Shown here piece by piece: positions 35,110 through 43,176 of a DNA stretch of 59,658 nucleotides. Each line of letters begins with the position of its first letter. Positions within the stretch are counted from its first letter, which is position 1. A program made the position numbers and the translations under genes. Below the pieces are notes generated by a model. The model was not told where the DNA came from. It made no database searches and saw only the letters and a list, made by a program, of their open reading frames with translations. The stretch spans positions 1 through 59,658 of the forward strand of contig MAIU01000002.1 of NCBI GenBank assembly GCA_003344655.1, given 5' to 3'. The DNA comes from Candidatus Korarchaeota archaeon NZ13-K. Lineage in GTDB: Archaea; Korarchaeota; Korarchaeia; Korarchaeales; Korarchaeaceae.

Positions 35110-35755
35110 CTATCCTCTCAAGAAGCAGCATCTGGGCACCAACGGGGACCTCAACCGTGAACGTGACCTTATCACCGTCCTCTGACCACTTCTCGGAAAG
35201 AATATTGCCCTGTCCGAGTAGAAGGGCTCTAGCCTTCGCCCAAGCGGAGGAGGGAACTGTGATCACCATCTTAACCTGACCCGTCTTTAGCGGAAGCACC
35301 TTCCTCAATTGATCAACCACCTCCTTGACCTGCTGCTCGGGCTCCTTCATGGGGTCTATCTTCACCTTGGCCTCCTTCATCGCCCTCTCTATTCTGGAGG
35401 GGGGATGGGGTAGGTTCGTCTGGGGGTCGACGAAGTTCTTGTGTATGTAGTTTATTATCCACCTCAGCTTCTCCTCCTGCAGCCTCCTGCGGTACTCGGC
35501 GGTCAGCTGAACCTCTCCCTCCCTGAGTATCCTCTCAGCCACACTGTATACATCGGTCGTCCCGAAGAACCTCTTCAGATCGGAAGTGGGAGCGATCTCC
35601 GACTTCTTGGCATCCGTGAAAACCGCCTCAACCGCTAGCACACTCTTTATATCCACACTCTTCCCTTCCCTGAACTGATAGGCCTTTTCCGGGTAAACGT
35701 ATATCTCAAATTTCTTCCCCGCCCGGGTGATCCTGGCTATGACGGGTTCCGGCAA
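35078..35755 (-). CDS. sdo1: SBDS family ribosome maturation protein
   Basis: SBDS/Sdo1 releases the anti-association factor eIF6/aIF6 from new large subunits in eukaryotes. The 225-residue protein has an N-terminal domain with '[16 protein letters not shown]', a helical middle ('[22 protein letters not shown]') and a ferredoxin-like C-terminal domain. It lies 6 bp after psmA, its usual place in archaea. Confidence 0.95.
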   Translation of the reverse strand: MPEPVIARITRAGKKFEIYVYPEKAYQFREGKSVDIKSVLAVEAVFTDAKKSEIAPTSDLKRFFGTTDVYSVAERILREGEVQLTAEYRRRLQEEKLRWIINYIHKNFVDPQTNLPHPPSRIERAMKEAKVKIDPMKEPEQQVKEVVDQLRKVLPLKTGQVKMVITVPSSAWAKARALLLGQGNILSEKWSEDGDKVTFTVEVPVGAQMLLLERIGEMGGQAKVE

Positions 35756-35761
35756 GAGGAA

Positions 35762-36475
35762 TCACTCCCTCGCCATCCTCACGTACTTCACTATCTCCTC
35801 CTTGGACAGCTCCCTGAACCTCCTGGTGGTCGTGTCTATCACAGCAACCTCCAAGTAGTTCTCATTCACCTCCTCCTCCTCGGACTCCATGGCTATCTTC
35901 ACAGCGTAGCTCAGGCATTCCTCGAGGGAGAATTCCGGTTTAAATGTCTGTCTGAACGTCTCGTTCACCTTATCGGAGTTCTTGCCGACGGCGAAAGCCA
36001 TGTAGTCGTAGTAAGCGCCTCCGGGATGCGTGACGTAGAGCTCGGGTCCCTCGTCTATGCCTCCCAGTATGATCATCACGCCGAATGGCCTCAGACCGGC
36101 ATACTGGGTGAACTGCTGCTTGTAGAGGGCGAGCCTCTTGGCCAGATTCTTCACGGTTATCGGCTCCCCGTAGACCAGCCTGTTGTACTGAGCCTCCATC
36201 CTTCCCCTCTCTATCAGGACCAGGCCATCGCCCACCAGCCCCGCGGCTATCGCCCCTATGTGCTCATCTATCTTGTATATCTTCTCGGGTGGCGTGGCCA
36301 GGGGGGAGATGTACTTCCTTATCGCCAGAAGGACAACCCCGTCTTTGCACTTCATCCCTATAGCCAATGGAGTTCTCCTTGTGGCTGAGAGAGCGTACTC
36401 CACCTGCAGGAGTCTCCCATCAGGGCTGAATACGGTTATGGCCCTATCGTATCCGGTCACTTGAGGGAACATCAT
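35762..36475 (-). CDS. psmA: Proteasome alpha subunit
   Basis: Seven of these form each outer ring of the 20S proteasome and gate substrate entry. The 237-residue protein has 'GYDRAITVFSPDGRLLQVEYA' in two parts (gate region then helix H0), plus 'GAIAAGLVGDG'. It lies in the exosome superoperon, apart from psmB at 4479-5096. The first ATG (36475) comes directly after the stop of a 29-codon open frame, and an A/T box at about 36604-36610 suggests an internal promoter. Confidence 0.97.
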   Translation of the reverse strand: MMFPQVTGYDRAITVFSPDGRLLQVEYALSATRRTPLAIGMKCKDGVVLLAIRKYISPLATPPEKIYKIDEHIGAIAAGLVGDGLVLIERGRMEAQYNRLVYGEPITVKNLAKRLALYKQQFTQYAGLRPFGVMIILGGIDEGPELYVTHPGGAYYDYMAFAVGKNSDKVNETFRQTFKPEFSLEECLSYAVKIAMESEEEEVNENYLEVAVIDTTTRRFRELSKEEIVKYVRMARE

Positions 36476-36565
36476 TCAACACCCCAGTTCACTCAACCCC
36501 AGCATCAACGATTTAATAGAGTTTCCCTCGAGTCCCCCCATCAGGGCCAGTCTCTTGGGGAGCAT
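36476..36565 (-). CDS. Possible 29-residue leader peptide before psmA
   Basis: A short frame opens with ATG at 36565 and its TGA is followed at once by the psmA ATG. It lies in the only sizeable gap of the superoperon (164 bp), downstream of an A/T box near 36604-36610. The predicted peptide is mixed hydrophobic and basic with no family match. It may be a translated leader that couples psmA expression, or it may be chance. Confidence 0.25.
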   Translation of the reverse strand: MLPKRLALMGGLEGNSIKSLMLGLSELGC

Positions 36566-36599
36566 GATGAATCCGCCGGAATGCTTTTACAGGGATGGG

Positions 36600-36612
36600 A
36601 GGCTTTATAACG
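36600..36612 (-). promoter_or_regulatory. Internal promoter TATA before psmA
   Basis: On the minus strand CGTTATAAAGCC lies about 130 nt before psmA and 35-40 nt before the small leader frame. It would allow psmA, SBDS and exosome genes to be transcribed independently of the RNase P genes. Confidence 0.4.
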
Positions 36613-36639
36613 TCATATGAATGATGGAAGTAAGCCAGA

Positions 36640-36957
36640 TCACTCCATTCTCTGACAAATCTCCTTCACCTTTCTCATGTTCCCTGAGATTCCGAGCACC
36701 TCCATCTCACCACATTCCGTGTATTTTAGGATCAGTAGAGCCGTTAATATGGCCTTCAGGGATTTCTCATTTGTTCTTATGATTGAGAAACCGCTTTTGA
36801 TGCTTATGATGGAGAATTTACTGAAGGAGCAGCATTTGATTCCACCGATCCTCATGAGGGCATCCCTGATCCTCTTGGATAGCTGGTATCCCACGGGGTG
36901 CCTTACGCAGACGTACCTCCTCCTCTCCTTGAGGTCCACCGGTACCTCGAACCTCAA
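36640..36957 (-). CDS. rnp2: RNase P protein Pop5 (Rnp2)
   Basis: Pop5 pairs with Rpp30 on RNase P RNA to mature tRNA 5' ends. The 105-residue protein begins with the beta strand 'RRYVCVRHPVG' and has the helix 'SKRIRDALMRIGG'. Sequence is divergent, but its position between rpp30 and psmA is the standard archaeal order. It overlaps rpp30 by 4 bp. Confidence 0.82.
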   Translation of the reverse strand: MRFEVPVDLKERRRYVCVRHPVGYQLSKRIRDALMRIGGIKCCSFSKFSIISIKSGFSIIRTNEKSLKAILTALLILKYTECGEMEVLGISGNMRKVKEICQRME

Positions 36958-37580
36958 AGGACCTCCCTTCCCTTGAGTTTCAGCTTCCTCTCCTTGCTTA
37001 TCATGTAGATCGGGAAGTCCTTAACCATCCTCTTCGCCTCTTCCCTTCTCAGATCGAAGAAAAACTCTACGAAGGATATCATCAGCCTGGGTGGAACCTG
37101 CTCGCGCGGTTCAGATGCTAAGCTGCAGATGATCGGATAGACGCCAGCCCTCATTGCCATCCTCAGCTCCAAGCCCACGGATCTCAAGCTCAGCGAGTTT
37201 CCGCTTATCTCCCTCACTAGGTGCGTTAAAGGTATTATTAAGGCTCCTTCGTTCCTCTTGAGCTGCTTAAGGCTGATGTAGTCCACTCTGGGCCTATCGG
37301 AGTCGTAGGTGGCCATGACCCCATCGACCAGGGAGCTGAAGGTGAGCCTCCTGGCCTCCTCCAAGGACCCAGGTCTGGCCAGGATGAGGTCGGCCCTTCC
37401 CCTCAACCTCCCCCTCAGCTCCGGATCTATCCTCTCTATCAAAGTTACCCTGAAGTTAGTGATGCCCTCAGCCCTCACGTCCCCTACTATACCCAAGATC
37501 CCGTAGCCAAGGGACCTGGCCCTCTCGGCCATCTTCCTGGCATCTTCCTCAGACCTGGGAGCTATTATGTCTGAGTACAA
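36954..37580 (-). CDS. rnp3: RNase P protein Rpp30 (Rnp3)
   Basis: Rpp30 is a TIM-barrel protein of RNase P. The 208-residue chain has 'YSDIIAPRSEEDARKMAERARSLGY' split across the first strand and helix, 'RADLILARPGS' and 'LELRMAMRAGVYPI', all typical of the PHP-like Rpp30 barrel. Position before pop5 supports it. The start overlaps the COG1325 gene by 16 bp. Confidence 0.88.
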   Translation of the reverse strand: MYSDIIAPRSEEDARKMAERARSLGYGILGIVGDVRAEGITNFRVTLIERIDPELRGRLRGRADLILARPGSLEEARRLTFSSLVDGVMATYDSDRPRVDYISLKQLKRNEGALIIPLTHLVREISGNSLSLRSVGLELRMAMRAGVYPIICSLASEPREQVPPRLMISFVEFFFDLRREEAKRMVKDFPIYMISKERKLKLKGREVL

Positions 37581-38011
37581 CCCTCACCAACTCTCATCAT
37601 CTCTTCCCTTATTCGATCAGAGCCCGATATCCTGAGGAGGAACCTCAACCTGAGGTAACCTCCAGGATCCCCCCTGTATAGTTTGAATCTCCCCAGGGCC
37701 AGATCCTGCTTTGAGAGCCTGATGTAGAGGTTCCTTCCCTCCACGTGAGAGTCGAGGTTCTCCAAGAGGCTTATAAGGTCGAACCTGTCAAGCGAGCAGA
37801 TGATCCTCCTGAGTAAGCTCTCAGCAGGCTCCCCGGAGAGCGTGCACGTTAGGACCCTGAAGGAGTATCCGTAGTGACTGGAGAACCTCTCCTCCCTTAT
37901 TTCGCACCCCTCTCCACAGAGCGAGAGAATGAGCTCTTTCACCCTACTCTCAACCTCAGTTGGATAAATCATCGTTGAGATCTCGGCTGTAAAATAGGTC
38001 ATCTTCTTCAA
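37565..38011 (-). CDS. COG1325-type RNA-binding protein, exosome-associated by context
   Basis: The 148-residue protein resembles the archaeal COG1325 family (distant to UPF0201 and L5-like folds) found in the exosome superoperon between eL15 and rpp30. 'TAEISTMIYPTEVESRVKELI' split over strand and helix is the family start. No experimental function is settled; a role in RNA processing is inferred from neighbours only. It starts 4 bp after the eL15 stop. Confidence 0.75.
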   Translation of the reverse strand: MKKMTYFTAEISTMIYPTEVESRVKELILSLCGEGCEIREERFSSHYGYSFRVLTCTLSGEPAESLLRRIICSLDRFDLISLLENLDSHVEGRNLYIRLSKQDLALGRFKLYRGDPGGYLRLRFLLRISGSDRIREEMMRVGEGCTQT

Positions 38012-38015
38012 CCGT

Positions 38016-38615
38016 TCAGGCTCTCAGCTTCCTCTTCCTCTTAAACCTCTTGACTACCTCAGGTATTCCCCTGGACGATCTAAGTCCCCTGGCTTTCTTC
38101 CCGGCGCTCGTGAGCCCCCTGAAAACCCTCCTCTTGTTGGCGGGGTTCAGTATCCAGTTCACCCTGGGATCCGAGGCCACGACGGGGTGATGCGGATCCA
38201 CCATTATGACCTCGTACCAGTAGTACTTCCCATCCTCCGCCACGTAATACGAGTTGAGGACCTCCAGGTTTGGGAACTTTCTAGCGGCTCTCTCCTCAGC
38301 TATCCACCTTATGCTCTTCTTCGGAGTCAATTTGAGAACTCCCAGACCTGCTGGCTTTCTCCCACTCCTGGGCCTTCCCTTCCTTCTTCCGCCCTTCCTG
38401 ACCCTAACCCTCACAACTATGAATCCCTGCTTAGCCCTGTACCCCAGGGACCTGGCCCTGTCCGGTCTCGTGGGTTTATCTATCCTGACCACAGCCGGTT
38501 CCCTTCTCCAGAGGATCAGCCTCTCCCTCCAGAGTTTCACCAGCTCTGGATCCTCCTTCCTCCTCCTCCAGACGAGCTTCTCCATGTACCTCCCGGCGAT
38601 CACCAAGTTTGACAC
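38016..38615 (-). CDS. rpl15e: Ribosomal protein eL15
   Basis: A large-subunit protein rich in arginine and lysine. Family residues '[15 protein letters not shown]', '[18 protein letters not shown]' and 'GLRSSRG' are conserved. The long form has 199 residues from 38615; an ATG at 38585 starting 'MEKLVWRR' is the alternative and would lose ten residues. It is the first gene of the superoperon and is divergent from the OLA1-like GTPase. Confidence 0.93.
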   Translation of the reverse strand: MSNLVIAGRYMEKLVWRRRKEDPELVKLWRERLILWRREPAVVRIDKPTRPDRARSLGYRAKQGFIVVRVRVRKGGRRKGRPRSGRKPAGLGVLKLTPKKSIRWIAEERAARKFPNLEVLNSYYVAEDGKYYWYEVIMVDPHHPVVASDPRVNWILNPANKRRVFRGLTSAGKKARGLRSSRGIPEVVKRFKRKRKLRA

Positions 38616-38668
38616 CTCTGGGGGTCACCACCTCCCTCATTTTAAAGCTTGACACGTGGGATCTGTCG

Positions 38669-39862
38669 ATGCTGATAGGGGTGGTCGGAAAGACCAACGT
38701 GGGGAAAACCACCTTCTTCTCCGCGGCGACTCTAGTCGATGCAGCCAGGGAAAACAGGCCTTTCGTGACGATAGAGCCGAATGAGGGTATCGGCTACGTT
38801 AGAGTCCCCTCCGTATGCACGGAGTTCGGGCTGAGGTGCCAGCCAAAGTACGGTTGGTGCAATGGGAGGTACAGGTACGTTCCCGTGAAGCTGCTTGACG
38901 TTGCTGGACTGGTAAGGGGAGCTCATAGGGGTAGGGGACTCGGGAACAAGTTCCTGGATGACCTGAGGAGAGCCAGCGTTAACATAATAGTTGTTGATGC
39001 ATCGGGCTCGACGGATCCGGAGGGCAATCCAGTCCCTCCCCTCACGCACGACCCCCTCGAGGACGTCAGCATAGTTAAGGAGGAGTTCTCCCACTGGATA
39101 GCTTCGATAATCGAGAGGTCGAAGGGGAGGATAAGGGGTAGGATCCTCAGCGGGGTCCCTCCTGACGAGGCGCTTCATGAGGTATTGACGGGTCTCGAGA
39201 TCGGGAGGGAGGTGATAAGGGAGAGCCTCGAGGCACTATCGCTCAGGGGATCTCCCCTGGACTGGGGCCCTGAGGGGCTCCTGAGGTTCTCCGAGGAGGT
39301 CATGAGGAGGGGAAAGCCCTTCGTCGTTGCAGCAAACAAGATAGATGTTCCGGGTTCTGAGAACAACTTAGAGAGGCTTAGGAGTTCCTTGAGGGAGCCT
39401 GTCATCCCTGTCTCAGCGGAGGCTGAGCTCATACTCAGAAAGGCCTCCAGATCGGGCTTGGTTAGGTATGAGCCTGGTGATAGGGATTTCGAGGTAGTCG
39501 ATGAGGGCAAGCTCACGCAGTCCCAAGCCAGGGCCTTGAGGGTGATAAGGGAGAGGGTCTTCGATAGGTTCGGAGGGACGGGGGTTCAGGATACCCTTGA
39601 GGTGGCCTCATTCGACTTGCTCAAGATGAAGGTAGTCTTTCCGGTTGAGAATGAGGTCAAGCTTTCCGACAAAGATGGCAATATCCTTCCGGATGCCATA
39701 ATGCTTCCAGCCGAGGGAACTGTGCTGGACCTGGCCGAGAGGATCCACAGCGAGATAGCAAGGAAGGCGCTCTACGGGGTGGATGTCAGGAACAGGATGA
39801 GGATCTCCCTGGATCACGTGCTCAAGCACCGAGATATAGTTAAAATAGTTGCAACTAGATGA
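38669..39862 (+). CDS. OLA1/YchF-like GTPase with TGS domain
   Basis: A GTPase of the Obg superfamily with P-loop 'GKTNVGKTT' near the N-terminus, 'DVAGLV' (G3), 'NKID' (G4) and a C-terminal TGS domain (about 325-395) where 'PDAIMLPAEGTVLDLAERIH' lies split over strand and helix. It is a translation-associated GTPase. I chose the ATG at 38669 (397 residues) because a tttaaag TATA box lies about 25 nt upstream and the chain then begins 'MLIGVVGKTN', typical for the family; a longer reading adds 20 unlikely residues. Confidence 0.88.
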   Translation: MLIGVVGKTNVGKTTFFSAATLVDAARENRPFVTIEPNEGIGYVRVPSVCTEFGLRCQPKYGWCNGRYRYVPVKLLDVAGLVRGAHRGRGLGNKFLDDLRRASVNIIVVDASGSTDPEGNPVPPLTHDPLEDVSIVKEEFSHWIASIIERSKGRIRGRILSGVPPDEALHEVLTGLEIGREVIRESLEALSLRGSPLDWGPEGLLRFSEEVMRRGKPFVVAANKIDVPGSENNLERLRSSLREPVIPVSAEAELILRKASRSGLVRYEPGDRDFEVVDEGKLTQSQARALRVIRERVFDRFGGTGVQDTLEVASFDLLKMKVVFPVENEVKLSDKDGNILPDAIMLPAEGTVLDLAERIHSEIARKALYGVDVRNRMRISLDHVLKHRDIVKIVATR

Positions 39863-40886
39863 CATTTTCGCTAAATTCTTTGCATATTATCTCCACGTTA
39901 GCGGGAGTTATCGATCCCAGCAACCTCGAATCCGAGATGCTCACCCCCATGGAGACTATCGAGGAGATCACCTCGGAGCCGAGCAGGAGGGAGCCCCTCA
40001 TCACCACGGAGTCCCTGACCCTCGATCTCATCACCTTGGACTCCTGCAGGTAGACGTTGGGCCCTATCGTTGAGCTCTCGACCTCGGCGTCTATGCATGA
40101 TGGACCCTCAAGCCTGGATTCCGATATCGATGCATGCTCGCCGATTATGAGAGAGCCCTCGACCCTGAACCCGCTAGGAATCTCCCTGAGCCCGGACAGG
40201 AGGTCCCTGAGCAGGAGTTCTTGGGCCTTCAGGAAGTCCTCCCTCCTCCCGGCATCCACCCAGGGCTTGACCTCAATCACCCCGACCCTCTCTCCCCTCT
40301 TGGCCGCCTCGGTCAACGCGGAGGTGAGCTCAACCTCACCCCTAGGGGAGGGCCCCAGCCTCCTCAGGACATCGAATATGGACTGCGAGAGCACGAAGGC
40401 ACCTGCCACCACGAGGTTGGAGGGTTCCTCCCCCTTCCTCGGTTTCTCCACTATTCCTTTGAGCAGGGGACCATCCCTCCTGACGACCCCGAACTCCCAG
40501 GGCCTCTCAACAGGGGATACGGCGACCAGATGGTCGTATCTGTCCTTCTCAGCCAGCATGACATCGAGAAACCCGGGGGGAAGGTAGACATCCGAGTAAA
40601 CTAACAGCAGATCCTCCTTCACGAGATCAGCCAACTTCAGGACGGCGTGACCCGTCCCGAGGGGCTCACCTTGATCCACGAGCCTCAGGTCGTATCTCGT
40701 CTCGTACTCCCTGAAGAGCTCCTTCTTGTGGCAGACAACGACGTAAACCTCTCCGAACCGTCTAACCTGAAGTAGATTGCTCTCGAGAAGGGTCGAGCAT
40801 GCTATGGGAAGCAAGGGTTTTGGTATGTAGTCAGTTGCGGGCCTTAGCCTGTTTCCCTTACCCGCCGCTAGAAGGGCTGCTTTCAA
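39855..40886 (-). CDS. Sugar-1-phosphate nucleotidyltransferase with left-handed beta-helix
   Basis: The enzyme would activate a sugar phosphate with UTP or another NTP. It begins 'LKAALLAAGKGNRLRP', the pyrophosphorylase signature, has 'PKPLLP', 'YSDVYL' and 'EKPRKGEE', and ends in hexapeptide repeats (about 265-340) of a left-handed beta-helix. This resembles archaeal GlmU/ST0452-like proteins, but the substrate cannot be told. I chose TTG at 40886 because it gives the standard start; a start at 40913 adds nine odd residues inside eS1. Confidence 0.85.
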   Translation of the reverse strand: MKAALLAAGKGNRLRPATDYIPKPLLPIACSTLLESNLLQVRRFGEVYVVVCHKKELFREYETRYDLRLVDQGEPLGTGHAVLKLADLVKEDLLLVYSDVYLPPGFLDVMLAEKDRYDHLVAVSPVERPWEFGVVRRDGPLLKGIVEKPRKGEEPSNLVVAGAFVLSQSIFDVLRRLGPSPRGEVELTSALTEAAKRGERVGVIEVKPWVDAGRREDFLKAQELLLRDLLSGLREIPSGFRVEGSLIIGEHASISESRLEGPSCIDAEVESSTIGPNVYLQESKVMRSRVRDSVVMRGSLLLGSEVISSIVSMGVSISDSRLLGSITPANVEIICKEFSENVI

Positions 40887-41493
40887 TCTCCCCCTCGGCC
40901 TCTCTAATCTCAATCGGCTTGAGCAGGACCATCTTCCTGAGCTCTACGTACTTCACTGGGGCCACCTTAGAGGCTATCCTCTGTATCTCGGACGTGACGG
41001 GAAGGGGGTTCCCGAATATGAAGGATCTAACGAGGTCCTCAACCGTGTAGTTCTGAATCACGCCCCTGACATACCTGTCCACCTCCTTCCTTATCGCATG
41101 CTTCTGGCTGCTCCTTATCCTAGTTAGCGTTATTATCAGCGTGAACAATCTCACGTAGTTCCCATCCTTGGCCGTCTCCTCTGATTGTATATCTATCCTC
41201 GAGCTCCTCCTCTGAACTATGGACCTCAGGTAGTCCTTGTTCAGCATCTCCTTGATGAACCTGGCGTGGGCCCTGTTCCCATCTACCTTGAATATCTTGA
41301 ACCAGAGCTTGTACTTCTCATGCATGAAATCCCCTGTTATGTCCCTGACGACCACCTCAACGTTCCTACCGATCAGGTTCTCAGGATCGTCGGCCAGGGT
41401 CTCTCCTATCCACTGCCCCGGGAACACATCGACCGCATAAACATTGTACCAACTCTTCGTCCCGGCCTTCCTGCGCGATCTCCTACTCGACAT
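40858..41493 (-). CDS. rps3ae: Ribosomal protein eS1 (S3ae)
   Basis: A small-subunit protein. 'KSWYNVYAVDVF' and 'GRNVEVVVRDITGDF' are typical, and the chain has 211 residues from the ATG at 41493, which follows GGGGGTT as Shine-Dalgarno. A GTG at 41517 adds eight residues. The TATA box at 41521-41530 is shared with the divergent ecfA1 gene. Its end overlaps the nucleotidyltransferase by 29 bp. Confidence 0.94.
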   Translation of the reverse strand: MSSRRSRRKAGTKSWYNVYAVDVFPGQWIGETLADDPENLIGRNVEVVVRDITGDFMHEKYKLWFKIFKVDGNRAHARFIKEMLNKDYLRSIVQRRSSRIDIQSEETAKDGNYVRLFTLIITLTRIRSSQKHAIRKEVDRYVRGVIQNYTVEDLVRSFIFGNPLPVTSEIQRIASKVAPVKYVELRKMVLLKPIEIREAEGEIESSPSSGG

Positions 41494-41518
41494 TGAACCC
41501 CCAGGGTGGGCGGGCACA

Positions 41519-41533
41519 TGCTATTATAATCTT
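41519..41533. promoter_or_regulatory. Shared divergent TATA box of eS1 and ecfA1
   Basis: The near-palindromic ctattataat lies about 30 nt from the eS1 ATG on one side and about 20 nt from the ecfA1 ATG on the other. A single symmetrical box may serve both directions, with ecfA1 leaderless. Confidence 0.5.
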
Positions 41534-41545
41534 TTTTGACAGATC

Positions 41546-42373
41546 ATGCCTGTGAGTGCGCTGGTGATATTCGAGGGCGTCAGCTTCAGGTACGAGGGGA
41601 ACGACTCCTACGCCATCAGGGATGTTTATCTGGAGATTAGAAGGGGGGATTTCGTTCTCATAGCCGGGATGAGTGGCTCCGGGAAGTCGACCCTGCTGAG
41701 GATGATGAACGGGCTCATACCCCACTTCTACAGGGGTGAGATGAGGGGGAGGGTCTTGGTCGATGGTGTTGACACTAGAGACGCTAGTGTGGCCCAGCTG
41801 GCTAGGAAGGTTGGGTTGGTTTTTCAGAACCCGGATAATCAGGTGGTGACTCTCAGGGTTGATAGGGAAATAGCTTTCGGCCTAGAGAACCTAGGGCTGC
41901 CTAGGGAGGAGATAGTGAGGAGGGTGGACTATGCCCTCTCCAAGCTGAGGATAGAGCACCTGAGGAGGAGATCCACCTATGAGTTGAGCGGTGGCGAGAA
42001 GCAGCTGGTGTCGATAGCTTCGCTAATCGCCATGAAACCGGAGGTGATAGCCTTGGATGAACCGACGAGCGAGCTGGATCCCTACAGCGCAGCTAGGATA
42101 GTTAGGGCCCTAAAGGAGTTGAACAGGGACGGTGTCACCGTGGTGGTGGCTGAGCACAGGCTGGACCTCTTCGCCCCAGCATCCAACAGGTTCATAGTCG
42201 TCCATGACGGTAGGATAGTGATTGAGAGCGATCCAAGGGATGCGTTATATTGTAAAGACCTTCAGGTCTTCGGTGTTAGGGACCCAGGTGTTGTGAGGTA
42301 CGCGAAGAGCAGGGGCGTCAGCGCCAGGAGGCCCCTGACCGTCGGTGAGCTCTTCAGGGCCATGGTGAGGTGA
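41546..42373 (+). CDS. ecfA1: ECF transporter ATPase, first copy (EcfA)
   Basis: An ABC ATPase of 275 residues with Walker A 'GMSGSGKST' (about 41-49), Q-loop 'FQNPDNQ', signature 'LSGGEKQ' and Walker B 'VIALDEPTSELDP'. It powers vitamin or metal uptake together with EcfA2 and EcfT. A 161-bp part of the gene (41675-41835) is identical to part of ecfA2. The stop overlaps the ecfA2 start by 4 bp. No substrate-binding S-component is present nearby, so the substrate is unknown. Confidence 0.9.
   Translation: MPVSALVIFEGVSFRYEGNDSYAIRDVYLEIRRGDFVLIAGMSGSGKSTLLRMMNGLIPHFYRGEMRGRVLVDGVDTRDASVAQLARKVGLVFQNPDNQVVTLRVDREIAFGLENLGLPREEIVRRVDYALSKLRIEHLRRRSTYELSGGEKQLVSIASLIAMKPEVIALDEPTSELDPYSAARIVRALKELNRDGVTVVVAEHRLDLFAPASNRFIVVHDGRIVIESDPRDALYCKDLQVFGVRDPGVVRYAKSRGVSARRPLTVGELFRAMVR
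41675..41835 (+). repeat. 161-bp perfect direct repeat, copy 1 (in ecfA1)
   Basis: Every base from 41675 to 41835 matches 42493-42653, an offset of 818. The tract covers Walker A through the Q-loop. It stops at t41674/c42492 on the left and t41836/g42654 on the right, and homology drops at once outside it. Confidence 0.97.
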
Positions 42374-43176
42374 ATTCTTTGATAAAGATAGAGAACGCTA
42401 GCTTCAGATATGAAGGAACTGATCGTTTTGCTATAAAAGATGTCTCCATCGAGTTCGATAGGGGGAGGATCTATGGGGTAGTGGGGCCCAACGGCTCCGG
42501 GAAGTCGACCCTGCTGAGGATGATGAACGGGCTCATACCCCACTTCTACAGGGGTGAGATGAGGGGGAGGGTCTTGGTCGATGGTGTTGACACTAGAGAC
42601 GCTAGTGTGGCCCAGCTGGCTAGGAAGGTTGGGTTGGTTTTTCAGAACCCGGAGCACATGTTCTTCTCGGAGACCGTGGAGGAGGAGGTTTCTTTCGGGC
42701 CCAGATCCATCGGTATGAGTGAAAGTGAGGTTTCTGAGTCAGCGAGGTCGAGCTTGGAGGAGGTGGGACTCTGGGAGGTCAGGAAGAGGAGTCCTTGGTC
42801 CCTCAGCGGTGGGGAGATGAAGAGACTCTCCATAGCATGCATACTAGCGATGAGACCCTCATTCCTGGCGTTGGATGAACCCACGATAGGGCAAGACGCG
42901 CTCTCCAAGGACTCCCTCACCAAGATACTGAGGGACCTGAGAAGTGAGGGGAGGGGCATAATAGTGGTGACGCATGACCTGGATTGGTTGAGCGAACTGG
43001 ACCCGGATGAGGTGGTGGTACTCAACAGGGGATCTGTTTACAGGAAGGGGACACCTGGTGAGGTGTTCTCCGATCTCAGGGGGTTGGTCATGAGCCAGCT
43101 CATTCCTCCAGTTCCCTACCTGATCGAACGCCTGTGTGGGAGGTGCTTAGATGTTCGATCCATTGGGAATGTTTGA
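42370..43176 (+). CDS. ecfA2: ECF transporter ATPase, second copy (EcfA')
   Basis: An ABC ATPase of 268 residues with Walker A 'GPNGSGKST', Q-loop 'FQNPEHM', signature 'LSGGEMK' and Walker B 'FLALDEPTIGQDAL'. It should form a heterodimer with EcfA1. Outside the 161-bp identical tract the two proteins are clearly diverged, so the tract was copied between them. The start is TTG or the codon at 42370 overlapping the ecfA1 stop. The 3' end overlaps ecfT by 26 bp. Confidence 0.88.
   Translation: MNSLIKIENASFRYEGTDRFAIKDVSIEFDRGRIYGVVGPNGSGKSTLLRMMNGLIPHFYRGEMRGRVLVDGVDTRDASVAQLARKVGLVFQNPEHMFFSETVEEEVSFGPRSIGMSESEVSESARSSLEEVGLWEVRKRSPWSLSGGEMKRLSIACILAMRPSFLALDEPTIGQDALSKDSLTKILRDLRSEGRGIIVVTHDLDWLSELDPDEVVVLNRGSVYRKGTPGEVFSDLRGLVMSQLIPPVPYLIERLCGRCLDVRSIGNV
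42493..42653 (+). repeat. 161-bp perfect direct repeat, copy 2 (in ecfA2)
   Basis: Identical to 41675-41835. The repeat encodes the ATP-binding core from 'GSGKST' to the Q-loop in the same frame in both genes, so recombination between the copies would delete 818 bp and fuse the two genes in frame if 818 were a multiple of three, which it is not. Confidence 0.97.

Noticed and set aside
36560-36585. A C-box-like TGATGA in the psmA upstream gap
   Set aside because: No D-box or second box pair follows at the right distance, so a C/D sRNA is not supported.
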